Of a stretch of 34,774 nt of DNA, positions 13,239-22,524 are shown piece after piece. The translations under genes were made by a program, and so were the position numbers. The DNA lies in assembly GCA_020434345.1 (NCBI GenBank), contig JAGRAZ010000015.1, positions 1 to 34,774 of the forward strand, read 5' to 3'. The DNA comes from Bdellovibrionales bacterium (lineage in GTDB: Bacteria > Bdellovibrionota_G > JALEGL01 > JAGRMV01). Under the pieces are notes generated by a model, which had not been told where the DNA came from, did no database searches, and was given only the letters and a program-made list of their open reading frames with translations. Numbering within the stretch: the first letter of the stretch is position 1; the number at the start of each line of letters is the position of its first letter.

Positions 13239-15498
13239 CGACCAAATTGTTCGTTGTTTTTCCTATGCCACTGTTATTTGGGGAATTGTGGGCATGCTTG
13301 TGGGCGTCTTGATTGCGCTTCAAATGGCGTTCTGGCAAGTAAACGTTGAACCTTATCTTACTTTTGGGCGTCTTCGACCCTTACATACCAATGCGGTTAT
13401 TTTTGCTTTTGTGGGCAATATGATTTTTGCAGGCGTATATTATTCTACCCAACGACTCCTTAAAACAAGAATGGCGAGCGATCTACTTGGTAAAATTCAT
13501 TTTTGGGGTTGGCAATTTATTATTGTTGCTGCAGCCATAACACTTCCACTTGGGATTACACAATCCAAGGAATATGCAGAGCTTGAGTGGCCCATTGACT
13601 ACGCCATTACCTTTGTCTGGGTTGTTTTTGCGATTAACTTTTTTTGGACCTTAAAAAAGCGTAATGAAAAGCATATCTATGTTGCAATCTGGTTTTATAT
13701 TGCATCCATCGTAACGATTGCTGTTTTGCATATTGTTAATAACTTGGCGCTGCCAGTTGGATTAGGCAAGTCTTATTCAATTTTTGCAGGTGTTCAAGAT
13801 GCGCTTGTGCAGTGGTGGTATGGACATAATGCGGTTGCATTTTTCTTAACAACACCCATTTTGGGCATCATGTACTACTTCATTCCCAAGGCAGTGAACC
13901 GCCCTGTATATTCTTACAGACTTTCTATCATTCATTTCTGGGCGCTCATTTTTTTATATATCTGGGCAGGTCCGCATCACTTGTTATACTCAGCACTTCC
14001 AGATTGGGCACAAAACCTTGGGGTTGTGTTCTCGGTTGCCTTATGGGCACCAAGTTGGGGCGGTATGATCAATGGTCTTCTAACCATTCGCGGTGCATGG
14101 GATAAACTTCGAACAGATCCAGTCGTAAAGCTTTTTGCTGCAGCGGTTACTTTCTATGGCATGTCTACATTCGAAGGGCCCTTGCTGTCTGTAAAGTCTG
14201 TCAACGCATTGGCACATAGTACAGATTGGATCATTGGTCATGTTCACGGTGGTGCGCTGGGGTGGAACGGCTTTATGGCTGCAGGTATGCTGTACTGGAT
14301 GGTTCCAAGGTTGTTTGGTACCAAACTTTATTCTGAAAAATTAGCAAATTTTCATTTCTGGATTGGGTTATTTGGAATTCTTCTTTACGTCGCTGCAATG
14401 TGGGCAAGTGGTATTACACAAGGCTTGATGTGGAGAGCGTTGACTTCTGAGGGCACACTTCTTTATCCAAACTTTTTAGAAGCGATCAATAAATCACGCA
14501 TCATGTACATGATGCGTCTGGTTGGCGGAACGATGTATTTGAGTGCGTTCATTGTCATGGCGTACAATATTTTTAAAACCATTCGATCAGGTAAACCAGT
14601 TGAATCAACAGTAGAAGTAACAATCGCAAAGGAAGACGAAGAGGATATTTCTTGGAAGCGATTGGTTTTTAGTCCAACTCTGTTGGTTATGTTTGTTGGT
14701 ATGGCAGTGCTTTTGGGGTTTGTTACAACAGATCTCATTCATTTTATGCTTTTGTTTGTTGTATCCGTTCTTTTTGTTGTGGCATGTTTTTTCTTGTTTG
14801 GCTTCAAAATGGATCAAATCAAGGGGCATTCATGGCATCATGTGCTTGAAGGAAAGCCACTGCTTTTTACCATTCTTACTTTGATTGCTATTTTAATTGG
14901 TGGAATGGTGCAAATCATTCCTGCAGTTACAGTCAAAGATGCAGTGCCTATGACAGCAGTTGCAAAGCCTTATACACCTTTGCAACTTGTAGGACGTGAT
15001 ATTTACATTCGAGAGGGTTGTAATAACTGTCATACGCAAATGGTGCGTCCATTTGTGGCAGAAAAATTACGGTATGGCGACGCATCCGAGAGTTGGGAAT
15101 ATGCAAACGATCATCCACACCTATGGGGTTCTAAACGAACTGGACCGGATTTATTTCGCCTCGGAGGCAAATACCCGAACTCATGGCACTACAACCATAT
15201 GATTGATCCTAGAGCAATATCTGCTGGATCGATCATGCCAGCCTATGCAGCACTTGCCACAAGAAAGTTTGATCCGTCAATTATAAGCATCAAGGTAAAA
15301 GGGCTTTCAAGGCTGGGTGTTCAATACTCTGATTACGAGATTCAAGATGCGGCATTTTTGGCTGAGCAAGAAGCAAAAAGTATCCAGGATAATCTTTCCC
15401 AAGATCAAATTACAACGGAGTGGGATACGGAAATGGTTGCCCTTATCGCGTATTTACAGCGATTGGGTAAGCACGAAGTTGTTGAGGGTGCAAAGTGA
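13207..15498 (+). CDS. ccoNO: cbb3 cytochrome c oxidase subunits I and II fused (CcoN-CcoO)
   Basis: Membrane O2-reducing core of the high-affinity cbb3 oxidase, 763 residues. Residues about 1-480 are CcoN: twelve-helix heme-copper subunit with LRPLHTNAVIFAF, VQWWYGHNAVAF, WAGPHHLLY and HVHGGALGWNG carrying the heme and CuB histidines. After a two-helix linker (about 485-570) comes CcoO, the membrane-anchored monoheme c subunit, with CNNCH at 605-609, QMVRPF and the Met ligand region GSIMPAY. The two subunits are normally separate genes; the fusion is known from some Bacteroidetes and delta-like lineages. GAGGAAG precedes ATG 13207, inside ccoS. The stop overlaps ccoQ (GTGA). Confidence 0.96.
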   Translation: MQTKSLTVTYNDQIVRCFSYATVIWGIVGMLVGVLIALQMAFWQVNVEPYLTFGRLRPLHTNAVIFAFVGNMIFAGVYYSTQRLLKTRMASDLLGKIHFWGWQFIIVAAAITLPLGITQSKEYAELEWPIDYAITFVWVVFAINFFWTLKKRNEKHIYVAIWFYIASIVTIAVLHIVNNLALPVGLGKSYSIFAGVQDALVQWWYGHNAVAFFLTTPILGIMYYFIPKAVNRPVYSYRLSIIHFWALIFLYIWAGPHHLLYSALPDWAQNLGVVFSVALWAPSWGGMINGLLTIRGAWDKLRTDPVVKLFAAAVTFYGMSTFEGPLLSVKSVNALAHSTDWIIGHVHGGALGWNGFMAAGMLYWMVPRLFGTKLYSEKLANFHFWIGLFGILLYVAAMWASGITQGLMWRALTSEGTLLYPNFLEAINKSRIMYMMRLVGGTMYLSAFIVMAYNIFKTIRSGKPVESTVEVTIAKEDEEDISWKRLVFSPTLLVMFVGMAVLLGFVTTDLIHFMLLFVVSVLFVVACFFLFGFKMDQIKGHSWHHVLEGKPLLFTILTLIAILIGGMVQIIPAVTVKDAVPMTAVAKPYTPLQLVGRDIYIREGCNNCHTQMVRPFVAEKLRYGDASESWEYANDHPHLWGSKRTGPDLFRLGGKYPNSWHYNHMIDPRAISAGSIMPAYAALATRKFDPSIISIKVKGLSRLGVQYSDYEIQDAAFLAEQEAKSIQDNLSQDQITTEWDTEMVALIAYLQRLGKHEVVEGAK

Positions 15499-15659
15499 TC
15501 AAAGAGCAAATGGCGTCTGCATCACCCTTGACCCTTGTAATTATAGGGTTAGTTTTGTTTTGGTTTATTTTTTTAGGCATTGTTGCTTGGACTTTTCGTA
15601 AAGGGTCAAAACAAAAGTATAACGAAATAGCAGATATTCCGTTGGAAACGGAGGAGTAA
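15495..15659 (+). CDS. ccoQ: cbb3 oxidase small subunit CcoQ
   Basis: A 54-residue single-span protein starting with GTG 15495, which overlaps the ccoNO stop. The helix is LTLVIIGLVLFWFIFLGIV, followed by AWTFRKGSKQKYNEIADIPL and an acidic end. Length, topology (short N-terminus, basic residues after the helix) and position between ccoNO and ccoP identify CcoQ/FixQ, which stabilises the oxidase. The gene ends four bases before ccoP. Confidence 0.87.
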   Translation: MIKEQMASASPLTLVIIGLVLFWFIFLGIVAWTFRKGSKQKYNEIADIPLETEE

Positions 15660-15663
15660 GAGC

Positions 15664-16224
15664 ATGTCAGATGATAAAGATCAATTACGTGATTCGCAGT
15701 ATGATGGCATTCAAGAATACGACAACGATCTGCCCAAATGGTGGGTTGGAACCTTTGTTATTACAGTTGTTTTCAGTTTTTGCTATTGGATTTACTACCA
15801 TAACTTTGGCGGTCAAACACAAGAACAGCGTTTTGAAGAAAAGTATAAACAACATTTAGCCATGTATGAGGGCTCATCAACAAAAGAAGAGTTGACTGAC
15901 GAATCGCTATTTGAGCTTGTAAGTTCAACTAATGATGTAAGTGAAGGGCAAAACATATATGCTCAAAACTGTGTTGTTTGTCATGCTGCCAATGGCGGCG
16001 GTGGAATTGGCCCAAACTTAACAGATGCATATTGGATTCATGGTGCAAATCCTGTTTCTATTTTTCATACAGTAGAAAATGGCGTGGTTGAAAAAGGCAT
16101 GCTTGCGTGGAAAGGTGTGCTAACTTCTAAGCAAATGCAGCAAGTTGTAGCCTATGTACTAACCCTTAAGAATACAAATGTAGCTGGAGGCAAAGAAGCG
16201 CAAGGCGAGAAAGTGCAAGAGTAG
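15664..16224 (+). CDS. ccoP: cbb3 oxidase cytochrome c subunit CcoP, monoheme form
   Basis: Membrane-anchored cytochrome c that feeds electrons to the oxidase core, 186 residues. The N-terminus YDGIQEYDNDLPKWWVGTF is diagnostic for CcoP, followed by one transmembrane helix (about 27-45) and a periplasmic linker. A single heme site, CVVCH (103-107), is followed by GGGGIGPNLTDAYW and the Met-ligand region EKGMLAWKG. Standard CcoP has two heme c domains in about 290-310 residues; here one whole domain is absent. The ribosome site GGAGG is strong and overlaps the end of ccoQ. It ends eight bases before ccoG. Confidence 0.94.
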   Translation: MSDDKDQLRDSQYDGIQEYDNDLPKWWVGTFVITVVFSFCYWIYYHNFGGQTQEQRFEEKYKQHLAMYEGSSTKEELTDESLFELVSSTNDVSEGQNIYAQNCVVCHAANGGGGIGPNLTDAYWIHGANPVSIFHTVENGVVEKGMLAWKGVLTSKQMQQVVAYVLTLKNTNVAGGKEAQGEKVQE

Positions 16225-16232
16225 ATGGTCTC

Positions 16233-17600
16233 ATGGCCACACTTGGTAAATACGAATATACGAATTCTCTAAAAGCAGATGGACATCGAAGAATTCTTTT
16301 TCCTTCGGAAGTATCTGGAAAATATCAATCCTTAAAAAAAATCGTTCATCCTTTGATGATCTTAAATTTTTTGATCCTGCCTTTTTTATATGTTGGTGAA
16401 GATCGACTCATTCTATTTGATATTCAGCATCGAAGTTTTTTTCTTTTTGGATTTTCATTTAATGCACAAGATATTTATCTGATTTTTTTTCTGGTTACGG
16501 GTGTTGCTTTTTCACTTTTTTTTATTACAGCTCTTGTAGGTAGAATTTTTTGTGGATGGGCGTGCCCACAAACTGTTTTTTTGGAAGGGATCTATAGAAG
16601 AGTAGAGCGATGGATTGAAGGCTCACAAGCCGCATTTTTTAAACGTCATACACAAAAAGACAAATTGTATTATAGAAATTTGATCATAAAATCACTTGCC
16701 TATGTGCTTATCTCCGCCATTCTTGCGCACTTTATTGTTTTGTATTTTGTTCAGTTGAACGTTTATTATGAAATGTGGACAGTTGATGTGTCTACGCATC
16801 CAGTTGTATTTGGATGGATTGTTTTTCTAACGCTACTTCTTACATTTAACTATGGTTGGTTTAGAGAGCAACTCTGTCTTATTATTTGTCCTTATGGAAG
16901 ATTGCAATCCGTTTTGACAGATGATGATTCTCTCGTCATTGGATACGATCCTATGCGCGGAGAACCACGGGGGAAGGCAAAGGATCAAAATCGTGGGGAT
17001 TGTATTGACTGTGGACGTTGTGTACAAGTCTGTCCTACTGGAATTGATATTCGTAATGGCTTGCAGATGGAGTGTATTGGATGTGCAAACTGCATTGATG
17101 CGTGTGATGAAATTATGGATAAAGTGGGTCAATCAAAAGGTTTAATTCGCTATGATTCCTACAATGGTTTGGTCCATCAGCCCAAAAGGATTTTGCGTCC
17201 AAGAATATTTGTTTATGCTGTGTTATTGGTCATTGGGGCCATTGTTTCAACAACCATGGTATCCAAAAGAACAAATTTTGAAGCCAATATGTTAAGGTCT
17301 CAAGGTTCGCCTTATACCTTCTCTCAGAGTGATATTCAAAACCAGTTTGAAATTCATCTTTTTAATAAAGATCGTTTTGAAAGAACCTACGTGATTATTC
17401 CTCAACCTACAGAAAGCGTTGTTTTTACAATACCCATAGCAAAAATAACAATTCCAAAATTGGGTGATCAACGGATTCCGGTTTTTGTGAGCATGCCCAA
17501 AGAAAAATACCGGCAATCATTTCCGATCGAAGTTCTTGTTCGTGATGAAGGAAGCCAAGAAGAGATTGTAGCAAAATCGACATTTTTAGGGCCAAGATAG
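16233..17600 (+). CDS. ccoG: cbb3 oxidase accessory ferredoxin-like membrane protein CcoG
   Basis: Polyferredoxin of the CcoG/FixG/RdxA family, 455 residues, thought to reduce copper for oxidase assembly. The membrane part contains GRIFCGWACPQTVFLEGIYR and EQLCLIICPYGRLQSV. Two ferredoxin-type clusters follow (CIDCGRCVQVCP and CIGCANCIDACD). After a last helix comes a C-terminal Ig-like periplasmic domain (about 370-455). The eight-base gap after ccoP and matching strand place it in the cco operon. No ccoH follows, although ccoH is usual after ccoG; the next gene is unrelated. Confidence 0.95.
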   Translation: MATLGKYEYTNSLKADGHRRILFPSEVSGKYQSLKKIVHPLMILNFLILPFLYVGEDRLILFDIQHRSFFLFGFSFNAQDIYLIFFLVTGVAFSLFFITALVGRIFCGWACPQTVFLEGIYRRVERWIEGSQAAFFKRHTQKDKLYYRNLIIKSLAYVLISAILAHFIVLYFVQLNVYYEMWTVDVSTHPVVFGWIVFLTLLLTFNYGWFREQLCLIICPYGRLQSVLTDDDSLVIGYDPMRGEPRGKAKDQNRGDCIDCGRCVQVCPTGIDIRNGLQMECIGCANCIDACDEIMDKVGQSKGLIRYDSYNGLVHQPKRILRPRIFVYAVLLVIGAIVSTTMVSKRTNFEANMLRSQGSPYTFSQSDIQNQFEIHLFNKDRFERTYVIIPQPTESVVFTIPIAKITIPKLGDQRIPVFVSMPKEKYRQSFPIEVLVRDEGSQEEIVAKSTFLGPR

Positions 17601-17641
17601 AGAGTTTTTTCTTTTTGATTTCATGTGCTACAGTCGAGACC

Positions 17642-18727
17642 ATGTTGCGTCGATTTATGATTACGTTTATTTGTCTTTTTAACTTTTTTAGCTGCTATCA
17701 GCAGAAAACGTTTGCCTATCAAGTTCAAGAGGTATTTGCTGTTGATGGTGTGATTTGGGGTTTTGATCATATCGATCAAAATAAAGTTATTTATACAAAG
17801 CGAAAAGGGGAGATGTGGGTATTTGACAACAAAGTCAATAATCACCAGTTAATTGCCAATGTCCCTGATGTTTATCATGATGGCCAAGGTGGCCTTCTAG
17901 ACGTTGTGCTGCATCCGGAGTTTGAAAAAAATAATTGGGTGTACCTTTCTTATTCTGTACAAGTTAATCAATCATTTGAGACAAGAATTGCTCGCGCAAA
18001 ATTAATAAAAAACAAACTTGAAAATCTAGAAGTGCTTTTTACATCAAACACAGGTTCTACACATTCTATCCATTTCGGGTCCCGTATTGTTTTTGATGGT
18101 CAAGGTTTTATATTTTTTACCGTTGGTGATCGTGGTCAACGTGAGCGTGCGCAAGATCTTTTATCGGACAATGGAAAAGTGTACAGGATGAAAGAGGATG
18201 GTGTTGTGCCAACGGATAATCCATTTACCAATCAGAAAGGTGTTAACCCTTTAATTTGGAGTTATGGGCATAGAAATCCACAAGGTTTGTATTTTGACAT
18301 AACCAAGGGGGAATTATGGGAACAAGAACACGGCCCTCGTGGTGGAGACGAAATCAATCTGATTCAAAAAGGGAAAAACTACGGCTGGCCAGTGATTACT
18401 TATGGTCGGGAGTACCATGGACCAAAGATTGGTGATGGCAGTACCCATCGCAAGAATATGGAACAACCCATGTACTATTATGTCCCTTCAATAGCACCCT
18501 GCGGCCTTAGTATGTATTTTGGAAATGCATTTCCTGAAATAAAAGGGGCTTTTTTATCAGGAGCGCTTGCTGGAATGCATCTTAATCTTCTAGTGAAAAA
18601 TGGGGGTTCCTTTAAGGAACTTCGCTGGCTAACTGAACGGAATCAAAGAGTAAGGAATGTAAAAGTTGTGGGGGATGACATTTATATTTCAACGGATAGT
18701 GGGCAACTCATTCGAGTTTTTAATTAA
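17642..18727 (+). CDS. PQQ-type soluble aldose/glucose sugar dehydrogenase family protein, exported
   Basis: Six-bladed beta-propeller protein of the soluble PQQ sugar dehydrogenase family (YliI-like), 361 residues. Conserved elements are GGLLDVVLHPEFEKNNWVYLSY, GSRIVFDGQGFIFFTVGDRG, WSYGHRNPQGLYFD and EHGPRGGDEINLIQKGKNYGW, the last holding Ca/PQQ-site residues of the family. The N-terminus MLRRFMITFICLFNFFSC is a signal peptide; cleavage could be after TFA (signal peptidase I), while FFSC is a weak lipobox. I chose ATG 17642 over an upstream TTG because it gives a normal signal peptide. The gene follows ccoG by 41 bases and its stop overlaps the convergent RDD gene by eight. Whether it binds PQQ is unproven. 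Confidence 0.88.
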   Translation: MLRRFMITFICLFNFFSCYQQKTFAYQVQEVFAVDGVIWGFDHIDQNKVIYTKRKGEMWVFDNKVNNHQLIANVPDVYHDGQGGLLDVVLHPEFEKNNWVYLSYSVQVNQSFETRIARAKLIKNKLENLEVLFTSNTGSTHSIHFGSRIVFDGQGFIFFTVGDRGQRERAQDLLSDNGKVYRMKEDGVVPTDNPFTNQKGVNPLIWSYGHRNPQGLYFDITKGELWEQEHGPRGGDEINLIQKGKNYGWPVITYGREYHGPKIGDGSTHRKNMEQPMYYYVPSIAPCGLSMYFGNAFPEIKGAFLSGALAGMHLNLLVKNGGSFKELRWLTERNQRVRNVKVVGDDIYISTDSGQLIRVFN

Positions 18728-20624
18728 CAACTTTTCCATTGATATAAACCTTTTTGCCTTCAACATGAATCCAATCATTTTCTTTGATCGTACCAAAATC
18801 AAGAGAGTTTATGGTAAGTTTTTTATTATCGATCTTGATTTTATATTTTTTTGATTCAATTTCATGCGTATCGAGCACTGATTTTTTAAAGTATTGCTTT
18901 GGTTGTGGGTTGAAAGTTATGAGGTAATCTCTGGCTCGAATAAAAGTTCGATCTAGCTTTATGACAGCTGGAATAAATTTCTCATAGAAGTTTTCCGCAA
19001 CCATGAGATCAACGCGGTGAGGCTGTTCTTCAAATGTATAGGAGTGAACAGTCACTGAGGAGGAAATATCTTTTGTTTTGTGTGTTATTGTTGGAATTAT
19101 TTCTTCATCTTCAGTGTATGCAACAATGCCAAGGAAATTTTCTTGAATGCCAGCAAAGGTAAATTCTAATATCTTGTCAGAAAATTGTACCTTAGAAATT
19201 CTTTGATGATTTTCGTAGTATTCTTCTTTAATTTCGGTTGAGAGAATGCCAATTTTACGTACATTGGTGGGTAGCTTGAACGCAAAATTGACGCGTATTT
19301 CATCAATGGGTACGCCATCATATGTAAGTGTTGATGAAGCAAAGAGGTACTTTTGATCTTTAAGTTCAAAAACAGGAGTAGTCATTTGATATTTGATTTG
19401 TTGCTTATGGACATTAAAGATTGGATCGGTTCGAAAATGAAGTGATTGAGGAACTTCAATGAGGTTAGGAAGAATGGGAAGGTAGAAACCAAAAGAAATT
19501 GAATTCATCCCATTTCGAACAGGAAGTACAAGTAGAGACTCAAAACTCTGTACAAGATCTTGATCAACATCAAAAGCCTTTGGGTCAAGTTTTGCAAAGG
19601 CATCGTTGTACATCACTTGATCAACAAATTGTATAGATTGAATCGGTGTATATTCTAGCGCTTTGTTTTTCTGTAGTTTTTCTAGTTCAAGAACAATGTC
19701 TCCTACATCCTCTACTTCGTAGCTATTCGGATTAGAAAATCTACCCTTGATCTCATTTGCTTGGGTTAATGTAATTTTATTTGATTGCAGCAGTGCATCC
19801 ACCTCTTCTACAATGAATTTGGAATATATTGTTTTCATCTCATCTCCAAGTTGACGCTGACTCATTTTTCGATCTTTTGATGCACTTTTCATTAAACTTG
19901 AGATATCATCAGCAAGTTTCTTATAGCGATCCGCTGCGTCTGGTAGTATTTCACCGCTTGAGACTTGTTTTTGTATTGCTTTTGTTGTTTGTTTTTCAAT
20001 ATAAGTTCCCAATACGCTTGGAATGTTTTGAAGAGTATTAGCTAATGTGTCCTTTAATATAAAGAAGCTTGTTCCATATAGAGCTATTGAAAATAAAATG
20101 GTTAAAACAAAGATAAGAAATCCCTGAAAAAATGGACACGGTTTTCTTGAAATATTGTGAGTTTGACTCATATAGCAATGTATAGATTTTTTATTTGATG
20201 AGAAACCTACAAAAAGACACGAAATGATAAACAAAAGGTATGTAGCAAAACTTAAAAAAATGCTTGCGACTTGAATGATACGAGAAAAACTGTAGATATA
20301 TTTTACAATACTACGAAGAAGTAGTTTGAATGCATTTGGCTTTAGATCTTTTGAATTGACAAGTTCAATGCCCATGATCATTTTTCCAGGGGTAGCTTGA
20401 GAAAAATAATGAAAACCCCAATCATATAAAATTGGAACAAGGGGATATAGAATCAAAAATTGTAACGCTTCCATTTTGATAACTAGAACAAATAAAAGCA
20501 AGGAAACATACGAAAACAAAAAGACATCAATAATTAGAGCAACAAATCTTCTCCACAAGCCCGTTTTAATTGGGGAGGAGTCTAGCTGAGAACGAATGGG
20601 TTGATAGGTCATCTTTGCCACCAT
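18720..20624 (-). CDS. RDD-family membrane protein with large uncharacterised C-terminal region
   Basis: About 634 residues from ATG 20624 (ATG 20612 also possible). The N-terminal quarter is an RDD domain: SPIKTGLWRRFVALIIDVFLF contains the Arg-Arg and Asp of the family, and FSQATPGKMIMGIELVN is the second motif. A further hydrophobic segment ends near FFILKD, after which roughly 440 residues carry no membrane helix and probably face the periplasm. That part has an early helical stretch (AADRYKKLADDISSLMKSASKDRK) and then beta-rich sequence with no motif I recognise. RDD proteins are poorly understood, some acting in ion transport. Codon use looks like its neighbours. It converges with the sugar dehydrogenase gene (stops overlap). 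Confidence 0.8.
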   Translation of the reverse strand: MVAKMTYQPIRSQLDSSPIKTGLWRRFVALIIDVFLFSYVSLLLFVLVIKMEALQFLILYPLVPILYDWGFHYFSQATPGKMIMGIELVNSKDLKPNAFKLLLRSIVKYIYSFSRIIQVASIFLSFATYLLFIISCLFVGFSSNKKSIHCYMSQTHNISRKPCPFFQGFLIFVLTILFSIALYGTSFFILKDTLANTLQNIPSVLGTYIEKQTTKAIQKQVSSGEILPDAADRYKKLADDISSLMKSASKDRKMSQRQLGDEMKTIYSKFIVEEVDALLQSNKITLTQANEIKGRFSNPNSYEVEDVGDIVLELEKLQKNKALEYTPIQSIQFVDQVMYNDAFAKLDPKAFDVDQDLVQSFESLLVLPVRNGMNSISFGFYLPILPNLIEVPQSLHFRTDPIFNVHKQQIKYQMTTPVFELKDQKYLFASSTLTYDGVPIDEIRVNFAFKLPTNVRKIGILSTEIKEEYYENHQRISKVQFSDKILEFTFAGIQENFLGIVAYTEDEEIIPTITHKTKDISSSVTVHSYTFEEQPHRVDLMVAENFYEKFIPAVIKLDRTFIRARDYLITFNPQPKQYFKKSVLDTHEIESKKYKIKIDNKKLTINSLDFGTIKENDWIHVEGKKVYINGKVVN

Positions 20625-20708
20625 TATAACAACACTGTGTAGAAAATAACAACGTTTGGGTAACAAAAGTTCTTATGATTTCAATAGGATATAGGCAGCG
20701 CGTTATTT

Positions 20709-22463
20709 TTAGGGTTTGCTACCGGCAGCCAGAGGAAGGTTGTGAAAACGGCTGAACTGTTCATGGCCTTCTTTGGTCATATAGAACTTCAGTGTTCTGG
20801 ATTCCGTTTTTCGAAGGTCAACCAGAATCAACCCATCTACGCAATTTTGAAATTCTGGATCCACGTTAAAGCCTATGATTTTACCCCCAAGTTTAAGGTA
20901 GTGCTTAAGAAGAACGGGTACACCTTGGTATTCCATCTCATAATCAGAAATCATCTCGGAAACATCCTCAATCTCTTGGATGAATGTATACAAAAGTGAT
21001 TCTTCCATCTCTTTAAGTTTCATTTTCCCTTTGGGTGGGGAAATGGGTTTAACTTGACGAGAAAGCGCATCATCAAAGGTAAACCTTTTGACGTAATCCA
21101 TAATGAGGTGCTTTGAAAAATTTGAGTATTCGTTGGAGATGCTGACTGTGCCAAACAATGTGTGGTATTTGGGATTGTGAACCACAAATTTTGCAATGCC
21201 TTTCCAGAGCATCAATAAAGAGGCATAATCCTTTTGATATTTTGTTCGTATAAATGATCGACCTAACTCAAGTGCAGGGGTGATGTTTTGAACAAAGCTT
21301 TCGTCGAATTCAAACAGTTGTCGTGTATAGAGCCCTTCAACGCCTTTTTCTCGTAGAATTTCATCGACAAGGCCAATGCGATACGCACCGACCATTTCTT
21401 TACGTGCATTGTTCCAAGCAAAAAGATGCATGTAGTATTCATCAAAGTGATCCAGATCAATCTTTTTACCAGTGCCTTCACCTACACGACGAAACGTTTT
21501 TTCCCGCAATCGTCCGATTTCGTGAAGCAAATTTGGAATTTGAGAAGGGTATGCGTAGTACACTGAGAAATCTTTGGCTTGGTCGAGTTTTTGGTGATCT
21601 GGAAGTTTTGATAGTTCGTCTGTCAAAATATAGGTGCCTTTGTGAGCTGCGACCATTTGCATTTTTTTTCGGCTTTGCATGATCTTTTTTACAGCATCGC
21701 GTATACGAGATTTTGTTTTGGATTTTTTGAGCATGTACGTTCTGAATCGAAGATACGATGCGATTTCTTCATCATTGAGTTCAAAGGGAATTTTACGATA
21801 AGATATTTTTTTCCCAATAGAAACATGAAATGTTTTACCTCTTTTATTGATCAATTCTCTTGGCAAAAGTGCAGTGCGAAGAGATGGATGAATCAGACCT
21901 GCAATTTGAAAAATAAGTCTGTTGTGGCCATGAAAATATACTGGAACAACGTTTGCATTTGTTTTTCGAATCATCCGTACAATGCTGTTTCCCCATTGTG
22001 GGTCTCGTATATTCCAATTGGTCCATGTAATATGAGATACTTCGCCTGCCGGAAATAGAACAAGCATCCCTCCTTTTTTCAACCACTGAAACGCTTGTTT
22101 GGTCGCTTGAATATTATTTCGATAGGCTTCTGTTGTTTGGTAGGGCTCAGTATAAAGGAAAATTGGATCGAGTTCTTTGAACTCTTTTAACATGGGGTTA
22201 GCAAGAATTTTAATGTCGTTTCTTACAGATAAAAGAATACTAGCAAGCATAATGCCCTCTATGCCCCCAAAAGGGTGGTTGGCCACGACCACAGTAGGAC
22301 CAGAGGAGGAGATTCGATCAAGATGTTCTTCATTAAAGTCCATTTGAACGTTGTAGTATTCCAGAATGTTTTCTATGTACTGTTGAGGTGTATTCGCTGT
22401 TGGAATGGATTGATAGTCTTTTAAAACGCGATCGATTTTAAGAATTTTATGGGCTAGCTTCAT
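20709..22463 (-). CDS. olsF: Bifunctional ornithine-lipid synthase-like acyltransferase (OlsF type)
   Basis: A 584-residue two-domain enzyme. The N-terminal half (about 40-260) is a PlsC/hemolysin-like O-acyltransferase: VVVANHPFGGIEG (His63, Glu69) is the catalytic motif of this branch and VLFPAGEVS the substrate-binding one. The C-terminal half (about 300-540) is an OlsB-like GNAT N-acyltransferase, seen in LREKTFRRVGEGTGKKIDLDHFD, VGAYRIG and ELGRSFIRTKYQ. This N-OlsA/C-OlsB order matches OlsF of Serratia and Flavobacterium, which makes ornithine lipids from ornithine and acyl-ACP at the inner membrane. Amine substrate is not provable from sequence. It lies between the RDD and TerC genes, all leftward, with 62-84-base gaps. 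Confidence 0.82.
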   Translation of the reverse strand: MKLAHKILKIDRVLKDYQSIPTANTPQQYIENILEYYNVQMDFNEEHLDRISSSGPTVVVANHPFGGIEGIMLASILLSVRNDIKILANPMLKEFKELDPIFLYTEPYQTTEAYRNNIQATKQAFQWLKKGGMLVLFPAGEVSHITWTNWNIRDPQWGNSIVRMIRKTNANVVPVYFHGHNRLIFQIAGLIHPSLRTALLPRELINKRGKTFHVSIGKKISYRKIPFELNDEEIASYLRFRTYMLKKSKTKSRIRDAVKKIMQSRKKMQMVAAHKGTYILTDELSKLPDHQKLDQAKDFSVYYAYPSQIPNLLHEIGRLREKTFRRVGEGTGKKIDLDHFDEYYMHLFAWNNARKEMVGAYRIGLVDEILREKGVEGLYTRQLFEFDESFVQNITPALELGRSFIRTKYQKDYASLLMLWKGIAKFVVHNPKYHTLFGTVSISNEYSNFSKHLIMDYVKRFTFDDALSRQVKPISPPKGKMKLKEMEESLLYTFIQEIEDVSEMISDYEMEYQGVPVLLKHYLKLGGKIIGFNVDPEFQNCVDGLILVDLRKTESRTLKFYMTKEGHEQFSRFHNLPLAAGSKP

Positions 22464-22524
22464 GGATCTACTCTGTTCTACACTGAATTGAAGAACAGAG
22501 TCAATCTTCGAGGGTATTAAGAGT

